From Phoronis australis (Eukaryota > Phoronida > Phoronidae), in NCBI GenBank assembly GCA_002633005.1, contig NMRA01000189.1, positions 514,024 through 556,861 on the forward strand: a stretch of DNA of 42,838 nt, written 5' to 3'. The notes under the pieces were generated by a model. The model was not told the DNA's origin. It did no database searches and saw nothing but the letters and a program-made list of their open reading frames with translations. Position numbers and translations under genes: made by a program. The first letter of the stretch is position 1, and every line of letters begins with the position of its first letter. This document shows, in pieces, positions 1 to 10,402 of the stretch.

Positions 1-64
1 TGTGAACAAGGTCTCCGTCACTCACACTACTGTCACTGTGATACGGGTCACCGACTCCAGCCAT
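1..64 (-). CDS. possible first codons of a transposon gene, partial
   Basis: An ATG at 64 on the minus strand opens 21 codons without a stop to the window edge. The residues are acidic and serine-rich (MAGVGDPYHSDSSVSDGD...). It lies 334 bases inside the transposon end at 398. In the related element at 7193-8300 the THAP start codon lies 269 bases inside its end. The location fits a 5' exon of an element-coded protein, but the start is not a THAP domain, so this would be a different protein or a different family sharing the same termini. Too short to identify. Confidence 0.22.
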   Translation of the reverse strand, partial: MAGVGDPYHSDSSVSDGDLVH

Positions 65-398
65 TTTCAGCTTACAACACACTAAACAATCCCTAAATCC
101 AACGTAGTTGAGTTCTCTACTAACCTATCTTGCCGCAGAGTACTCGCCGATGGAAAGTGGTGGCGACAATTGGTGAAAAATAGCACAAAACAGAAGTAGA
201 ATAGAACAGATTCGCACAGTAAACTCAATGCAAAACCAAGTGGCGGGAAACGCCTCCTAAAACGTCACTTCCGGAATAGCGGACGAGTAATTAATAAAAT
301 TACGAAAAGCTGTAATTAAGTGAAAAATATGTCTAGGACAACCAATCAACTTTATTTTAGCTCAAAATGACATGGAAAAAGGTTGCCTTCGCCTTTAA
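1..398 (-). mobile_element. Kolobok-like DNA transposon, terminal part (runs off left edge)
   Basis: The stretch 240-398 closely matches the right arm of the palindromic element at 7193-8300 (its 8140-8300). Shared features are the ACGTCACTTCCGGAA-type stretch, the AAAGCTGT(A/T)ATTAAGTG stretch and the end GGTTGCCTTCGCCTTTAA. It stops at the same TTAA (395-398), so this is a terminal inverted repeat whose element extends left beyond the window. Similarity fades inward of about 240. A short open frame begins at 64 on the minus strand, where an element-coded gene would be expected. Assignment to Kolobok rests on the related copy, which has a THAP domain and TTAA flanks. Confidence 0.6.
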
Positions 399-1393
399 GT
401 GCAAGCGATAATTAAGAATGTATGGATGTAAATGGTCTTCGTACGCACACTCCAGACATTCAATAAGATTGAAGTCCTTTGGTGAACCCGTCAATACATC
501 TCTAGTCTCGCTGCTACTCTTTCACGTCAAATCGAGACAAGAGGATGGTAAAGTCGTCTTCACAAAATTTCAGTTCCTCAACCGTTTCCGTCAACTCACC
601 ATCAGCTGTAAACGCTGACTAGTTCGTCGTTGTGCCTATCTATTTCACTAAACTTCTGTGGTCAAACTTAACGTTTCAGTGGCAAAGAAAGGATAAAGTC
701 ACGTGCCTAAGTTAGTGTTCCTTGGCAGAACTTCTAGATGCATTATGGAGGTACATGTTTCTGATTGTCATTTGGGCTCTTGGGGCTACAAGAACTGTAG
801 ATACCAAAGCCTCTGCTATTCGAGGTGGCGTCATAAACCTTTGATCTCACTGTTCTCGTGTTTTCCACCCGCTCCTTGTATTCACCAATAATCTTTTATG
901 CGCCATACGCATTATTATCTCTCTTCTGGAGTGTTGTTGATATTGAGCGAACACTTTTCCACACACTCGTGTGAATACGCGATTACATTTACACGATGCT
1001 TTGAAACGATGAAAACACGACTTGGCCGGGTATTTGTTCAAGTTTCTTGATCCTACGTGGCACATTGTCAGCGGCCAACTTATAAGTTTGGGTAACTACA
1101 CTATTGGTCCAAAACGTACTCAGAGATCATGATGTTTGTGCGTGTCAAAAATAACCAACACGCATAAACTTCAACCAAGGGGGTTTTGCACCGGCCAATT
1201 AGTATTTACTTTTTCATTTCTATAACCTTATTTTCAAGCACGAAAAACCCTGTCGATTTGGAGATGTGCCGAAGATAGCGAAAACTGCGGCCAGGGGACC
1301 TTTCATATTTTGAATACAGGTCACGAAACGGGGGTTTGTAATGCTGACATCCCGTTTTATTCGCTAAACACCATCATTATATCACTGGCCCCG
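399..1393. other. intergenic, no gene recognised
   Basis: Only short open frames (up to 72 codons) with no recognisable domains occur here. No tandem repeat or clear inverted repeat was found. Confidence 0.4.
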
Positions 1394-1790
1394 TGGTCTA
1401 GCCTAATCTTTTTACTCAAAATGGAACTCAAAATTGTTTTTGACATTTTCTATTCTACTTTTGTGTGAACTCAGGATAAGTGTCTATTATTCTATACTCG
1501 AGTGCATATAGTGGCTTACTGTACGTGGAATAATGCGTTAAGGCTACAAGTTGGAATCTAAACTCAAAATTTCGTATTTTTACTCGAAATCTCGAGTATT
1601 TTACTGAGTTTGCAGATCGAATCTAGGAATCACCAAGTGTGGCCTTGGACCAGAAACTCATATGCATGAACCATAATGCACTCGAGCAGAGCCTAGACCC
1701 TTTTCTTGAGTTTGAAAAGAAGTCTAGAATGGAAAATGCCAAAAATAATTTTGAGTTTGATTTCCCGTTCACGGATTAGACTTTGTCCCC
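1394..1790. mobile_element. MITE-like inverted-repeat element
   Basis: The left arm (about 1394-1480) and the reverse complement of the right arm (about 1705-1790) align over about 85 bases. Both carry an ACTCAAAATT(G/A)TTTTTG stretch and a GACATTTTCTATTCTA / GGCATTTTCCATTCTA stretch. The centre is also rich in ACTCGAAAT/CTCGAG motifs. A related, more diverged copy lies at about 41939-42170, sharing GTGTGAACTCAGGATAAGTG (there GCGAACTCAAGATAAGTG). No clear target duplication was seen, so the superfamily is open. Confidence 0.55.
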
Positions 1791-1997
1791 TGAGCCACGT
1801 TCCAAGCGAACTGGTCTTTACATTTCATAACGTCCACGTGATGGTCATTTGAACGTTTTATTGTGGTGCTATGTGTTGCCTCGCCTGACATTACTTAGTA
1901 CTGGACCCATACAGTACTGGGTTGAGATCCGTATGTGCAAGAATCTCGCGATGGAAGCTAGTTTGATCACGTGCTTCGTTTGTATTACATGGCGATA

Positions 1998-2063
1998 CAG
2001 GGGCGGCGCAGCACTGAAAAAAGTGGGGGCTGAAGCCCCCTCAGCCCCCTGTGGTGCACCGCC
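1998..2063. repeat. GC-rich hairpin repeat, copy A
   Basis: A 66-base unit with inverted ends: GGCGGCGCAGCAC at the left and GTGGTGCACCGCC at the right. Between them are an A-run and a GGGGGCTGAAGCCCCC hairpin. The CAGGGGCGG start resembles hAT-type termini. Copy B follows directly and copy C is at 32294-32359. Confidence 0.55.
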
Positions 2064-2072
2064 TATAGATCA

Positions 2073-2134
2073 TGTGCGGCGTAGCACTAAAAAAAGTGTA
2101 GGGGCTGTAGCCCCCCCCCCCCATGGTGCGCCGC
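2073..2134. repeat. GC-rich hairpin repeat, copy B
   Basis: Second unit in direct orientation about 10 bases after copy A: GTGCGGCGTAGCACT, an A-run, GGGGCTGTAGCCCC with a long C-run, then ATGGTGCGCCGC. The C-run is probably length-variable. Confidence 0.55.
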
Positions 2135-2695
2135 TCATGCGATATGTCGTGAAAGTCATGGCATGCGTGATCTATCGTATTGGCGAGCTAGAGTTCTCGC
2201 GTCTACGAACGTACGCATGACAACGCATGCAACTCAATAAGTGGAAAACTGACAATTAAATTTAGTGCCGTGGTCAGCGCTGCCGGCGGTCTATAGAAAC
2301 GAAAATAAAAAACTAGTGGTTTTGATTGCCAATTTGGATAAAAGGGGGATCCGGACCCAATGCGTCACCCTGGTTCCACCTGTAAAATACCACGCTGCAT
2401 GGTTAAACGCCAGTTTACATTTCTTTAACCTAATGCAGATTACATGCAAATATGCAAGTGCATTATGCTTAGAATTATAATAATGGCTCCACCAACAAAT
2501 TAAAATGATTTGTCAACACAACTGAAAAAAACAGGATACGGTGTAGTGATGATAACAAAGATTAAGTGATGGACAATGAAAATGATTGTAAACATAATAA
2601 CGTAACTAATTATTACCATCCGTTTTGTTTCTCTAGCCATTGTGATGTTATAAACTTAACAAAAAGAGAATATTTGTAAAACTTCATATGCAATG
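2135..2695. other. intergenic, nothing recognised
   Basis: AT-rich sequence downstream of the hairpin repeats and 3' of the GPCR gene. Only short frames without domains. Confidence 0.35.
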
Positions 2696-2699
2696 TATT

Positions 2700-2705
2700 T
2701 TTATT
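2700..2705 (-). promoter_or_regulatory. candidate poly(A) signal for the GPCR gene
   Basis: AATAAA on the minus strand, about 220 bases downstream of the GPCR stop codon. This is a plausible 3' UTR length. No transcript evidence is available. Confidence 0.35.
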
Positions 2706-2922
2706 ACAATTTTCTTTCAGTCTTCATATGTCACGATTTGTACTGCTCTGTTTAAAAGTATGCTTTAAAGTTGCCATTGATGCCCTAGTAACTGTAATGT
2801 ATGTTATGACGAAGACTCCATTGAATCTTCGCATTCATTAATGACTAATTAAGGTATTGATTACTAGTCGACAAAAGTTCAATAATCCCTTGATCCCGCA
2901 TGACAACTGTCGTGGACTTTTA

Positions 2923-4068
2923 TCACTCAGTCAAAGTAAGGCTTGGTCTCACTGAACTGGTTTCTTCACCTGCATTTGAAGGTTGTGTAGGCAGAAACTC
3001 CCTCATCTCCGTCTCTTCAGATTCGTTGCTGCTCAGCTGAGTGTCCAATTCAACAGAAAGATGAGCTGCTTTGTAAACGCATTTGTTTTTCTTCGACTTT
3101 GAATTGGACCTCCTTCTTAGACTTTTCATAAAAGTTCTCCTGATGTGTTTGCTGGCTAGAAAATACACTATCGGCGGTACAATTGGACCTAATTCATGGA
3201 CAAAATATAACCACATATGTCCGTCTTGTTCATGAAGACCCTGAATTGCCCACAGTTTATAGGGATTATAGACAACTGTTCTCAAGATGGCAGCCACTAC
3301 CACCATCCTCGCGACATCTGCACTTCCGGCAGGTAGCTCTGCCGATGCGCTACTGCTGCAGGGGGTCTCTGCTATGTCGTCTGTCATTGTAATTTCTATA
3401 AGTCCTCTTCCGTGTTGACACAACCTTACCTTTGTCACTTCCTTGATTATTAAGATGGAAAACACCAATGTCGCAATTGCCGGCAAACTACAGGAATATA
3501 TTAAGTAAAACCATTTGTAAAAGTACCTGTAGAAATTACTTGTGGCTACAGAATGAGCGAGAGCGCACACGGAGTTGCCATCGTCTGTCACGTAAACCGT
3601 GCTATAGAATGTATTGAGTACCACGGCGACTACCCACAGTACCAAGGCAATAATTCTGGCGCGAAACACCGAGCAAATAACGCTGGCCCGAGAAGGCGTG
3701 GCAACACCTACGTAACGATCAATGCACGCCATCAGTATGTACCATGACGACAATGTTTCACAGAGTTTCGAGCCGTACTGATAGACTTGACAAAGGACTG
3801 TGTAGTTAATTACATTAAAATTGCGCGCGTGCGTTAGCCATGCTGATAAGTTCAACACCGTGAAACAAATGTCTGTTGCAGCCAGCGCCGCTAAATAATG
3901 GCAACAAGAAAACGTCCTCATTCGTTTGCTCAGTAAAATTACCAGCGATAGCATATTGACAACGAAAGCGACTGAGTAAACAACGGGTACGTATGTCAAC
4001 CACATTTCCATCACGTATGGTGAGACCTGAGTAGCTGAAGTGTTTGCTGGTCCTGTTTGATTCTCCAT
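2923..4068 (-). CDS. class A (rhodopsin-family) G protein-coupled receptor, orphan peptide-receptor-like
   Basis: Intact single-exon frame of 381 residues encoding a plasma-membrane receptor expected to signal through heterotrimeric G proteins. The extracellular N-terminus has two N-glycosylation sequons (N3, N9). Seven hydrophobic segments lie near residues 24-47, 58-78, 95-117, 137-157, 183-208, 252-275 and 285-306. Class A landmarks are N38 in TM1, LAATD with D66 in TM2, C93 and C168 for the TM3-loop 2 disulphide, D117-R118-Y119 at the end of TM3, W145 in TM4 and P196 in TM5. TM6 is unusual: the CWxP position reads VYNPY (P269), with Tyr for the toggle Trp. TM7 has PPIVY in place of NPxxY. 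The cytoplasmic tail carries a basic cluster (RRRSNSKSKKNK), Cys330 and many Ser/Thr/Glu. The ATG has a purine at -3 and G at +4. The ligand cannot be named; a neuropeptide-type receptor is my inference. Confidence 0.93.
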   Translation of the reverse strand: MENQTGPANTSATQVSPYVMEMWLTYVPVVYSVAFVVNMLSLVILLSKRMRTFSCCHYLAALAATDICFTVLNLSAWLTHARNFNVINYTVLCQVYQYGSKLCETLSSWYILMACIDRYVGVATPSRASVICSVFRARIIALVLWVVAVVLNTFYSTVYVTDDGNSVCALAHSVATSNFYRYFYKWFYLIYSCSLPAIATLVFSILIIKEVTKVRLCQHGRGLIEITMTDDIAETPCSSSASAELPAGSADVARMVVVAAILRTVVYNPYKLWAIQGLHEQDGHMWLYFVHELGPIVPPIVYFLASKHIRRTFMKSLRRRSNSKSKKNKCVYKAAHLSVELDTQLSSNESEETEMREFLPTQPSNAGEETSSVRPSLTLTE

Positions 4069-4118
4069 AGCAACTCGTCAGCTGTTCATCTAGTCGCTCA
4101 TTTCATAAAATATATACT
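4069..4118 (-). promoter_or_regulatory. GPCR upstream region: TATA-like box and three mini upstream ORFs
   Basis: On the minus strand a TATATATTTTA-like stretch lies at about 4118-4108, some 45 bases before the start codon. Between it and the start are three minimal upstream frames in a row: ATG AAA TGA (from 4106), ATG AGC GAC TAG, and ATG AAC AGC TGA (from 4089). If transcription starts further upstream these could reduce receptor translation. If the TATA-like box is used, most would lie outside the mRNA. Confidence 0.3.
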
Positions 4119-5514
4119 AAAGCAAACTCGATTACGTTTGCTCGCTCATTGCGATGAAGTTTTTCGAAATTGCAAAATTGTCGCCGACAGGTAAGCCTAA
4201 ATTACAACAGCTGACCTCGTAATTTTCCACTTGAAGACACCTCTAGTTATTATACATCAATCTGTAACAAACCAGAAAAAGAAACAAATTAAAAAGCAAT
4301 CGATCAACCACTGACAGTTGAAAGTGACGTGTCATTCAAAACTGTTGTATAGCACTGGCAGATCTGTGATGCCGTAAGAGGTAACCAGAATTTTCGAAAA
4401 GGTGAGTAGTGAGTACAAACTGTCTTGTTCGTAGGGAAAGGCTGTGCGGCGAGCCTACTAGCCACGCCTAAATCCGTCCCAGACACTGGCGAGAAGAATA
4501 TACAAAGATGGTGTACAGAAAAATGTTTTTGAAATGAATTTTAGCCAACAGACAGATTTTACGTAAGATTTTCTTGATTGCTAACATCATCAAAAGGTAA
4601 ATAATATAACGAATGTCATATCATCCTAGATGCTCTCAAATTGTCGACAAATTTGAAAACTCCTTACGAAGTCTGCTAAATTGGTAGGCATGACTAACGC
4701 TTTAAGAAAGGTGATCGATAGCTGTTGGAAAGAACTTCATCTGGACAGTGCTTACGTCACTCAGGAGCGGTGCTGATCGCGCAATTCCAAGTGAAACAGC
4801 GAATGTTGGGTAAAACTATCAAAACAGGATAGAGAATTCTTTGATAAAAGGACGGTGTTTTATCAAGCACGGAGTGTATGACTTCGGATTTCGACAGTAT
4901 TGATAAAATTTCACATGGATATTTTATTCCTTAACAATTTTGAGCTCTTGTACTAGAAAGTCGAATCATCTTGGTTTTCACTGGGCGGACAATTTTCCGG
5001 ATACGACACCACTAATAATTTATAAATCATCGCAGAAAGTCCTGTTGCAAGACGTGCATTACACCGTGAGCAATGCCCATTACTGTGAACTCAAAGACTT
5101 TATCGTTACGGGCTTTATTAATAAGACGAGCGTTTTTTATTGGCTGTGCTTTATTTTGATACCCATCGCATTGTCTAGGGAATACAAAGAAAAATATAAG
5201 AGTACACCGACTTCGTTTTTGAAGTACTTTTGTTCAAACCGCGTCACATAAGAATGCGCTAATTTCAAAATGACGATTACTCCGCTATATTTTTCTAGAA
5301 GGCGATTAAATCATGTTCGTGGGATTATGAAATAAGTTTAGTTGATTGGATAAAAGTCGGTGACTGTCAGTTACATGAAAGTACGCTTAAGACGTTCTGC
5401 TATTTATCTAGTGGGAATAAGTTCCGCCAGCAACACAGCAGCCACTGAAGTCGTGAGTTCGAAGTCGTCTCAGTTGGGTTTGATCTTAAAAACATTACTT
5501 GAAGATTACGTCAG
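4119..5514. other. intergenic with a weak tRNA-like patch
   Basis: No gene recognised. A 103-codon frame at 4940-5251 (plus) lacks an ATG start and any known domain. At 5403-5462 there are box A-like (TATCTAGTGG) and box B-like (GAGTTCGAAGTC) stretches at SINE-like spacing just upstream of the dispersed repeat at 5515. The fit is weak. Confidence 0.25.
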
Positions 5515-5790
5515 TTTAACTTAGAAGGACACTAAACCCTGTTTTGATGGTTTAAGACAATCCTTGTTGTGCCACCGTCAATCTTGAGCGATAAAAGCAG
5601 GATTGGATATCATGGTTTTGGTGGGTGATCTTTCCCCATAGTTGCCGTGTAATTCGCTAAAAGCGTAGGTCACGCTTGCCCGTTTAGCAGACTTTAAAAA
5701 AAGAGTTTTCAAAATGTCCTCCTAACTTTTGAGGGATGTCGGGGGTTGAAGGGTATCATTCTGTTTCAGAGAATTTGATGGATACATCGT
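5515..5790 (+). repeat. dispersed repeat, copy 1 (other copy inverted at 30440-30800)
   Basis: Aligns with the reverse complement of 30440-30800. Shared blocks include GACACTAAACCCTGTTTTGA, AAGCGTAGGTCACGCTTGCC, TTTAGCAGACTT and AACTTTTGAGGG. Spacing is uneven, with indels of tens of bases. The GTAGGTCACGCTT core is best conserved. The class (SINE body or MITE) is undetermined. Confidence 0.6.
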
Positions 5791-7192
5791 TTTGTTTTTA
5801 ATATCTGTTAATAAGCCAAGATAGGCTCTCTAGATAGACACTCTAAGTGAAATCTTTAAATTATTTGGAGGCGTGTAGTTCTCAGTCAATATGCCGGTTG
5901 GCAAGGCACTTACTTAGCAATTGGTTCGACATAGGAGAAACAAGTCAGTCAACTAATTACACAGACGTGTTATTGGCTTTACGCTTTGCGATAAAAGGTT
6001 CAAACAAATGTTAGATGGGCGTTTTGTCTGAAAAAAATCGTCTGCCTAGATCTGTGTCGATGATGAAGAAACCCCCAGGGTACGACCCTCTGGATAGTGG
6101 AACATATAAAGATATGTTCGATTTGTTTCACTGTTTCTCTCTTTGCTGACTCCACAAATTAGTCCAGGTGATCAAAATTTAAAAGTAATATTTTATTTGA
6201 CGTTTTTTTTCTGTAACATAGGTCTGTGTTTTAGGCAAACTACTCACCTCTCCAAAACAGACGATAACCACGACCCCTTAACACAACTGGAAAACCTTAG
6301 GGCATGCAATTCGGAAATTCGGTATTTTTCTCAGATTCTAGTCCCTATTCTACTTGAACAAGAGCACCTGATAACACAGACCGGGCTAATCTTGGTACTG
6401 TATATCATGCTTAACATTATCGATTTGTTTTGAAATTCAGGCAGTGCGGCCGCCGCGGACTGATGAGTTACATACAGTCAACACGACTTCGACAGGACAG
6501 GCGATTTTATTGTATCAGAATACCACTTGTTAGTTGTAGACATCAAACGACAAAATGTGATGACTACCTTTGCCAAAGTCCAAAATAGTTTTGAGCAAAT
6601 GTGTCAGAATAGTGTAGCTCGATTGTTCAGTGACAGGTAAATGAGTTCATCTTCCCTATTCTGGCTGGTCATACAAATGACGTCGAATATTTTGGCAACT
6701 GAGACTAATTTACAGCGTCAGTTAAATGCAAGCTAACGTTTTCCTACAATTCAAAAAAAAATAATTGATTAGTTGACAGTCTGTTTACCTGAAATTAAAT
6801 TTGAAATACAAAAACCTACAAAATACTTCGTTTCATGATCCCAAAATATAAAAGAGAAGAAAACTACAGCCAAACTTTAGAGAAAGGAGCATTCAATCAT
6901 AGACATTTACATTTTGGGTCACCTTGTGTGGAGTCACGAAACCCACTTAGGTTAGCTACAGTAGTGCAGAAAACAAGATATGCCTATCGGCTGGCATTTT
7001 AAACTATTCAGGAGACATCAAGAATAGAACGAACTTCTGGGTGCGGCATTTTCCCAATTAAATTTGAACCCTACGTTTCACAAAATGCTTATACTACTTA
7101 TTGAATAGAAATTCAGTGTAAAATATTTTTAAGCTCTATTTCGCCGCCGTTTTGCTGTCAGTGTTGAATTATTAACTGAAGCGCTTTGGAGT
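5791..7192. other. intergenic, no gene recognised
   Basis: AT-rich. A 96-codon frame at 6143-6433 starts with TTG and shows no known domain; it overlaps pyrimidine-rich acceptor-like sites near 6225 and 6235 but no partner exon was found. Confidence 0.35.
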
Positions 7193-7460
7193 TTAAAGGC
7201 AAAAGCAACCTTTTTCATGTCGTTTTTTGCAAAAATAAGGTTCGTTGATTATCCCAGACATATTTTTCACTTATTTACGGCTTTTCGTAGTTTAATTACT
7301 TACTTGTCGTCTACTCCGGAAGTGACGTTTTGGGAGGCAAGAATTTCGCGCCAATTTCTTTTCATATAGTCTAACTGTGAGAGCAGTCGAGTCAGTCATT
7401 GTTCTACCTCGGTTGTGATAAGTTCGGTCGTCGTTTGCTTTTGCTTACGAGTCAGTCAAC

Positions 7461-7520
7461 ATGCCACGCTGTTGCTGCGTTCTGGGGTGTACTCATCATC
7501 GTCTCACGTGCCGAAGATGA
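7461..7520 (+). pseudogene. mirror copy of the THAP start codons in the left arm
   Basis: Twenty codons beginning MPRCCCVLGCTHHR and ending at a TGA (7518-7520). It matches the first 14 residues of the minus-strand THAP frame; beyond about 7508 the arm similarity ends and the frame closes. It is a by-product of the inverted arms, not a gene. Confidence 0.7.
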
Positions 7521-7575
7521 ACTGTCCCACTTGCCACTACTTAACATCGCTGCAGGGCTGCTTACAGGCTCTGGG

Positions 7576-8031
7576 CTAGAGACAACAGCACAGGGCGAAT
7601 CCCGCAATGGGGTACGCTCGGAGGCACGGGTGACAGTAGATGAAGTGCCTCCAGTCACTGTATATAGTGGCCACAGCTCGCGAGGCTTCTCGCTTCAAAA
7701 ACGCACTTCTCGGGGTTGGCGACGGGGCACTGCCGGGAATCAACAGCGACGGTATGGTACCCTTCTTCAGGCGTTGTTTCGCAGGGACCTTCATCAATTC
7801 AGCGTACATATCTCTGTCATAATCTGACTGAAGAAAATGCTTGCCACACACTCGGTAATTAACCCTCCACTGCTTTGTACGTTGTGTGGACGGGTGGCGC
7901 TGCGGTCTTCACATGAACGAGCTAGCCAAGTACGACCGAAGTGTGTCATCTTTCGGAAAGCGACGCAAGGTACCCAAAGCGCGTGTGAGACGATAATGAG
8001 TACATCCCGGCACGCAGCAACAGCGTGGCAT
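7576..8031 (-). pseudogene. THAP-domain part of a Kolobok-like transposase, one internal stop, truncated
   Basis: From the ATG at 8031 one reading frame runs 152 codons, interrupted only by TGA at codon 41 (7911-7909). The frame shows the landmarks of a C2CH zinc-binding THAP DNA-binding domain: CCCVPGC (Cys5/6 and Cys10), RRFPKDD at 23-29, Trp55, VCGKHF with Cys62 and His65, and GTIPSL at 91-96 in the place of the AVPTL box. After residue 96 it becomes Pro/Ser-rich. A further frame change near 7660 leads into another Ser/Thr/Pro-rich stretch (7658-7452), as in linkers after THAP domains. No DDE catalytic region follows. The preserved domain with one nonsense codon suggests fairly recent inactivation. 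The start is chosen because THAP domains normally begin at the protein N-terminus. Confidence 0.75.
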
Positions 8032-8300
8032 GTTGACTGACTTGTAAACAAAGCAAACGAAGACCGAACTTATCACAACCGAGGTAGAACAATGACTGAC
8101 TCTACAGCTCTCACAGTCAGAACATAATGAAAAGAAATTGGCGCGAAACTCTTGCCTCCCGAAACGTCACTTCCGAAGTAGAAGACGAGAAATTAATCAA
8201 AATACGAAAAGCTGTTATTAAGTGAAAAATGTGTCTGGGATAATCAACGAACCTTATTTTTGCTAAAAGTGACATGAAAAAAGGTTGCCTTCGCCTTTAA

Positions 8301-10402
8301 CAGTCCATGTACTATAGTCTATATAGTCTAACAATGCACTGTTGACCTACTTTGAAGTGCACCACTATGCACCAGCTTGACCCACTTATGTTGGCTCCGC
8401 CCGCATGGCCTAGTTGGACTCGATACATCGGTAATCGACTTGCATAATTAAACGTTTTTTCGATAATTGAGTTAATTATGCACAGCAAATTTTATATGAC
8501 ATTTCGGGTGAATGTTGAAATAATGATTGTGGCTAAGAGGTATATTGACCGAAAAAAAGTTTTCATCGAATAATCAACCGAAGACCTTGAGACTTTCACT
8601 TCTCACGATTTAATGGGCTTTTTGTCGACTTCGGCAAATCGACTTAATTTGAACTTAGGAAAACGAATTCTCGAAAACGTGGATGTCGCTGAAACATTCC
8701 AAACTTGATATTTATTGATCAGTCTCAAAACGCTGTTAGGCTTTTCGATATATAGGCCTCGTTTTTGCGTCGAATACGACTGCTACTTTTTACAAAAAAA
8801 TACTTTACGTTTTGAATATTTGATTTGTCAAAGAAACCAAACGAAAAGACTAATCGAAAATTCCTAACAGCATTTTTGATGAAACTGGTGAAGTTTTCAT
8901 TTAAAAAAGGTTTTGTTAAAATTAACCGAAGTGTTATTTTGCTTTGAATGTACTTTTCTTAAAAGTGAAATTTTGACATAAAAAGTTGTTAACGTAAAAA
9001 TACTGACACATTAATATAAAACATATTTTTATATTTCCTGATCTTTTTTCTTTCAAAAAATATAAACTTTTACTACATGTAATTGCCAAAGTCTAGGTTT
9101 TTTGATTTTTGATATACGAGTTAGAATGGAGGCCACTAAATAAGGTCTGAGATAACCTTAATCAAAACTACGCGTTGTTTCAGCACATTTCAATGCGCAG
9201 AAAGGTCACTCGTTTCAGAACGATTTGGCGCTTCGTACATTTTTGGTCCACAATTTTAAGGTTGGCTAAACCCAAGAAATTCTAATGTATTTTCTTGCGG
9301 CTTTCTTGTTGACAACGGAAGTAGTACCCTCTAAACGGAGTGGATATTATGAGACCGATTTTATGAGATTACAAGGCCTAAATCAATTTTCGTTTATAGC
9401 CAACTAAACAGGACGAAATGCAACTGTGACTGAGAGCAATGAGCGATAAACAATGCAGAGCTCTGTTGAAAAATGGACCCTCTCGTACAACTTCCTACAC
9501 ACGAAATAAACTAAACTTAAAATGCACCCTTTTGTGGAGGAATCTGACGGTGAAAAGCGCCACTCAGCGTCTAGTGTAGTACTCCCGGGATTGTTGTCCA
9601 AATTGGAACGTGTCGGAAAATACGCCCACAAATCAAGAGATGGAAAAGATATCATCTAGTGGAACTTTGATCGCATCATGCATGCACACGATCAATCTTA
9701 CTCCACATTCCTGCAAATGTATAAAAATTTGCAAAACGTAACTTCCTTAAGCTGCATTTCGTCTAGTTAGCAGGCTAAAACGAAACTGCAATTAGGTCAT
9801 GGTCCTCATCAATTCGGTCACATAATATTCCTTACCACGATGATTCTATTTGGACACTGGTTCAAGCTGGAATGAGTGTAGCAATGCTTTTAATCCCCAA
9901 AGCCCTTTAATTAAAAATTTATTATTGACAGATAAACAGTGATAAAATGAAGGTTTTTGACACCTGTAGAACATCATGAATAACCATACTCGACGAGGTT
10001 CTACTCGTTAGAAGGGCCCTAGATTTACAGCTGCTCAAGAATGGTTTATAAAAGAGTCATTATTTAAAGTACATGTAGATCACTCTCTGAATGTGTGCGC
10101 AATTCTATTTTTTTCAGCAGCACCCCCCTCAACGTTTAGTCGTGTACCCCCGGCTACCAGGAAACAAATGCAAGGAATTCAAGGAACGGTTTCAGTCTTA
10201 TCATTATCCTTGAAAGTCAATTAATTTGCTATCTCGACTAATGTTTGCATTTTTTTGTTGAAACTCAACCTCACCGGACGCCATGATCTCTTAGCAAGCA
10301 ATGAAATCGCGTAAACCATGTCTTGACTTTCGTTTGCGAAGTGATGCGTTAAATACAACATTGTTGGGTTCTAATTAATTTAACTCTCGGTTTTTCACTG
10401 TA
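8301..10402. other. intergenic, AT-rich
   Basis: No gene recognised. A box A-like TGGCCTAGTTGG at 8406-8417 has no box B at the expected distance. An 83-codon minus frame (9404-9655) shows no known domain. Confidence 0.35.

Larger units (their letters stand above)
7193..8300. mobile_element. palindromic Kolobok-type DNA transposon derivative
   Basis: The element is bounded by TTAA at 7193-7196 and 8297-8300, the target duplication of Kolobok (and piggyBac) elements. Its arms (about 7197-7508 and 7985-8296) are inverted copies over about 310 bases, far longer than a typical terminal repeat. Each arm contains the same untranslated leader and the same start of a THAP gene: ATG CCA CGC TGT TGC TGC at 7461 on plus and at 8031 on minus. 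Both ends therefore derive from the 5' end of one transposon, a head-to-head dimer that has lost the 3' half and the catalytic region. THAP plus TTAA points to Kolobok rather than P element (8-bp duplications). It is non-autonomous. Confidence 0.75.

Noticed and set aside
3183-3747. Plus-strand frames within the GPCR gene (3183-3392, 3553-3747)
   Set aside because: They are antisense shadows of the receptor reading frame.
7193-8300. P-element origin for the THAP element
   Set aside because: The ends abut TTAA on both sides and no 8-bp duplication is visible; THAP plus TTAA fits Kolobok better.
8406-8417. tRNA gene or SINE start from a box A-like TGGCCTAGTTGG
   Set aside because: No box B at a workable distance and no cloverleaf.
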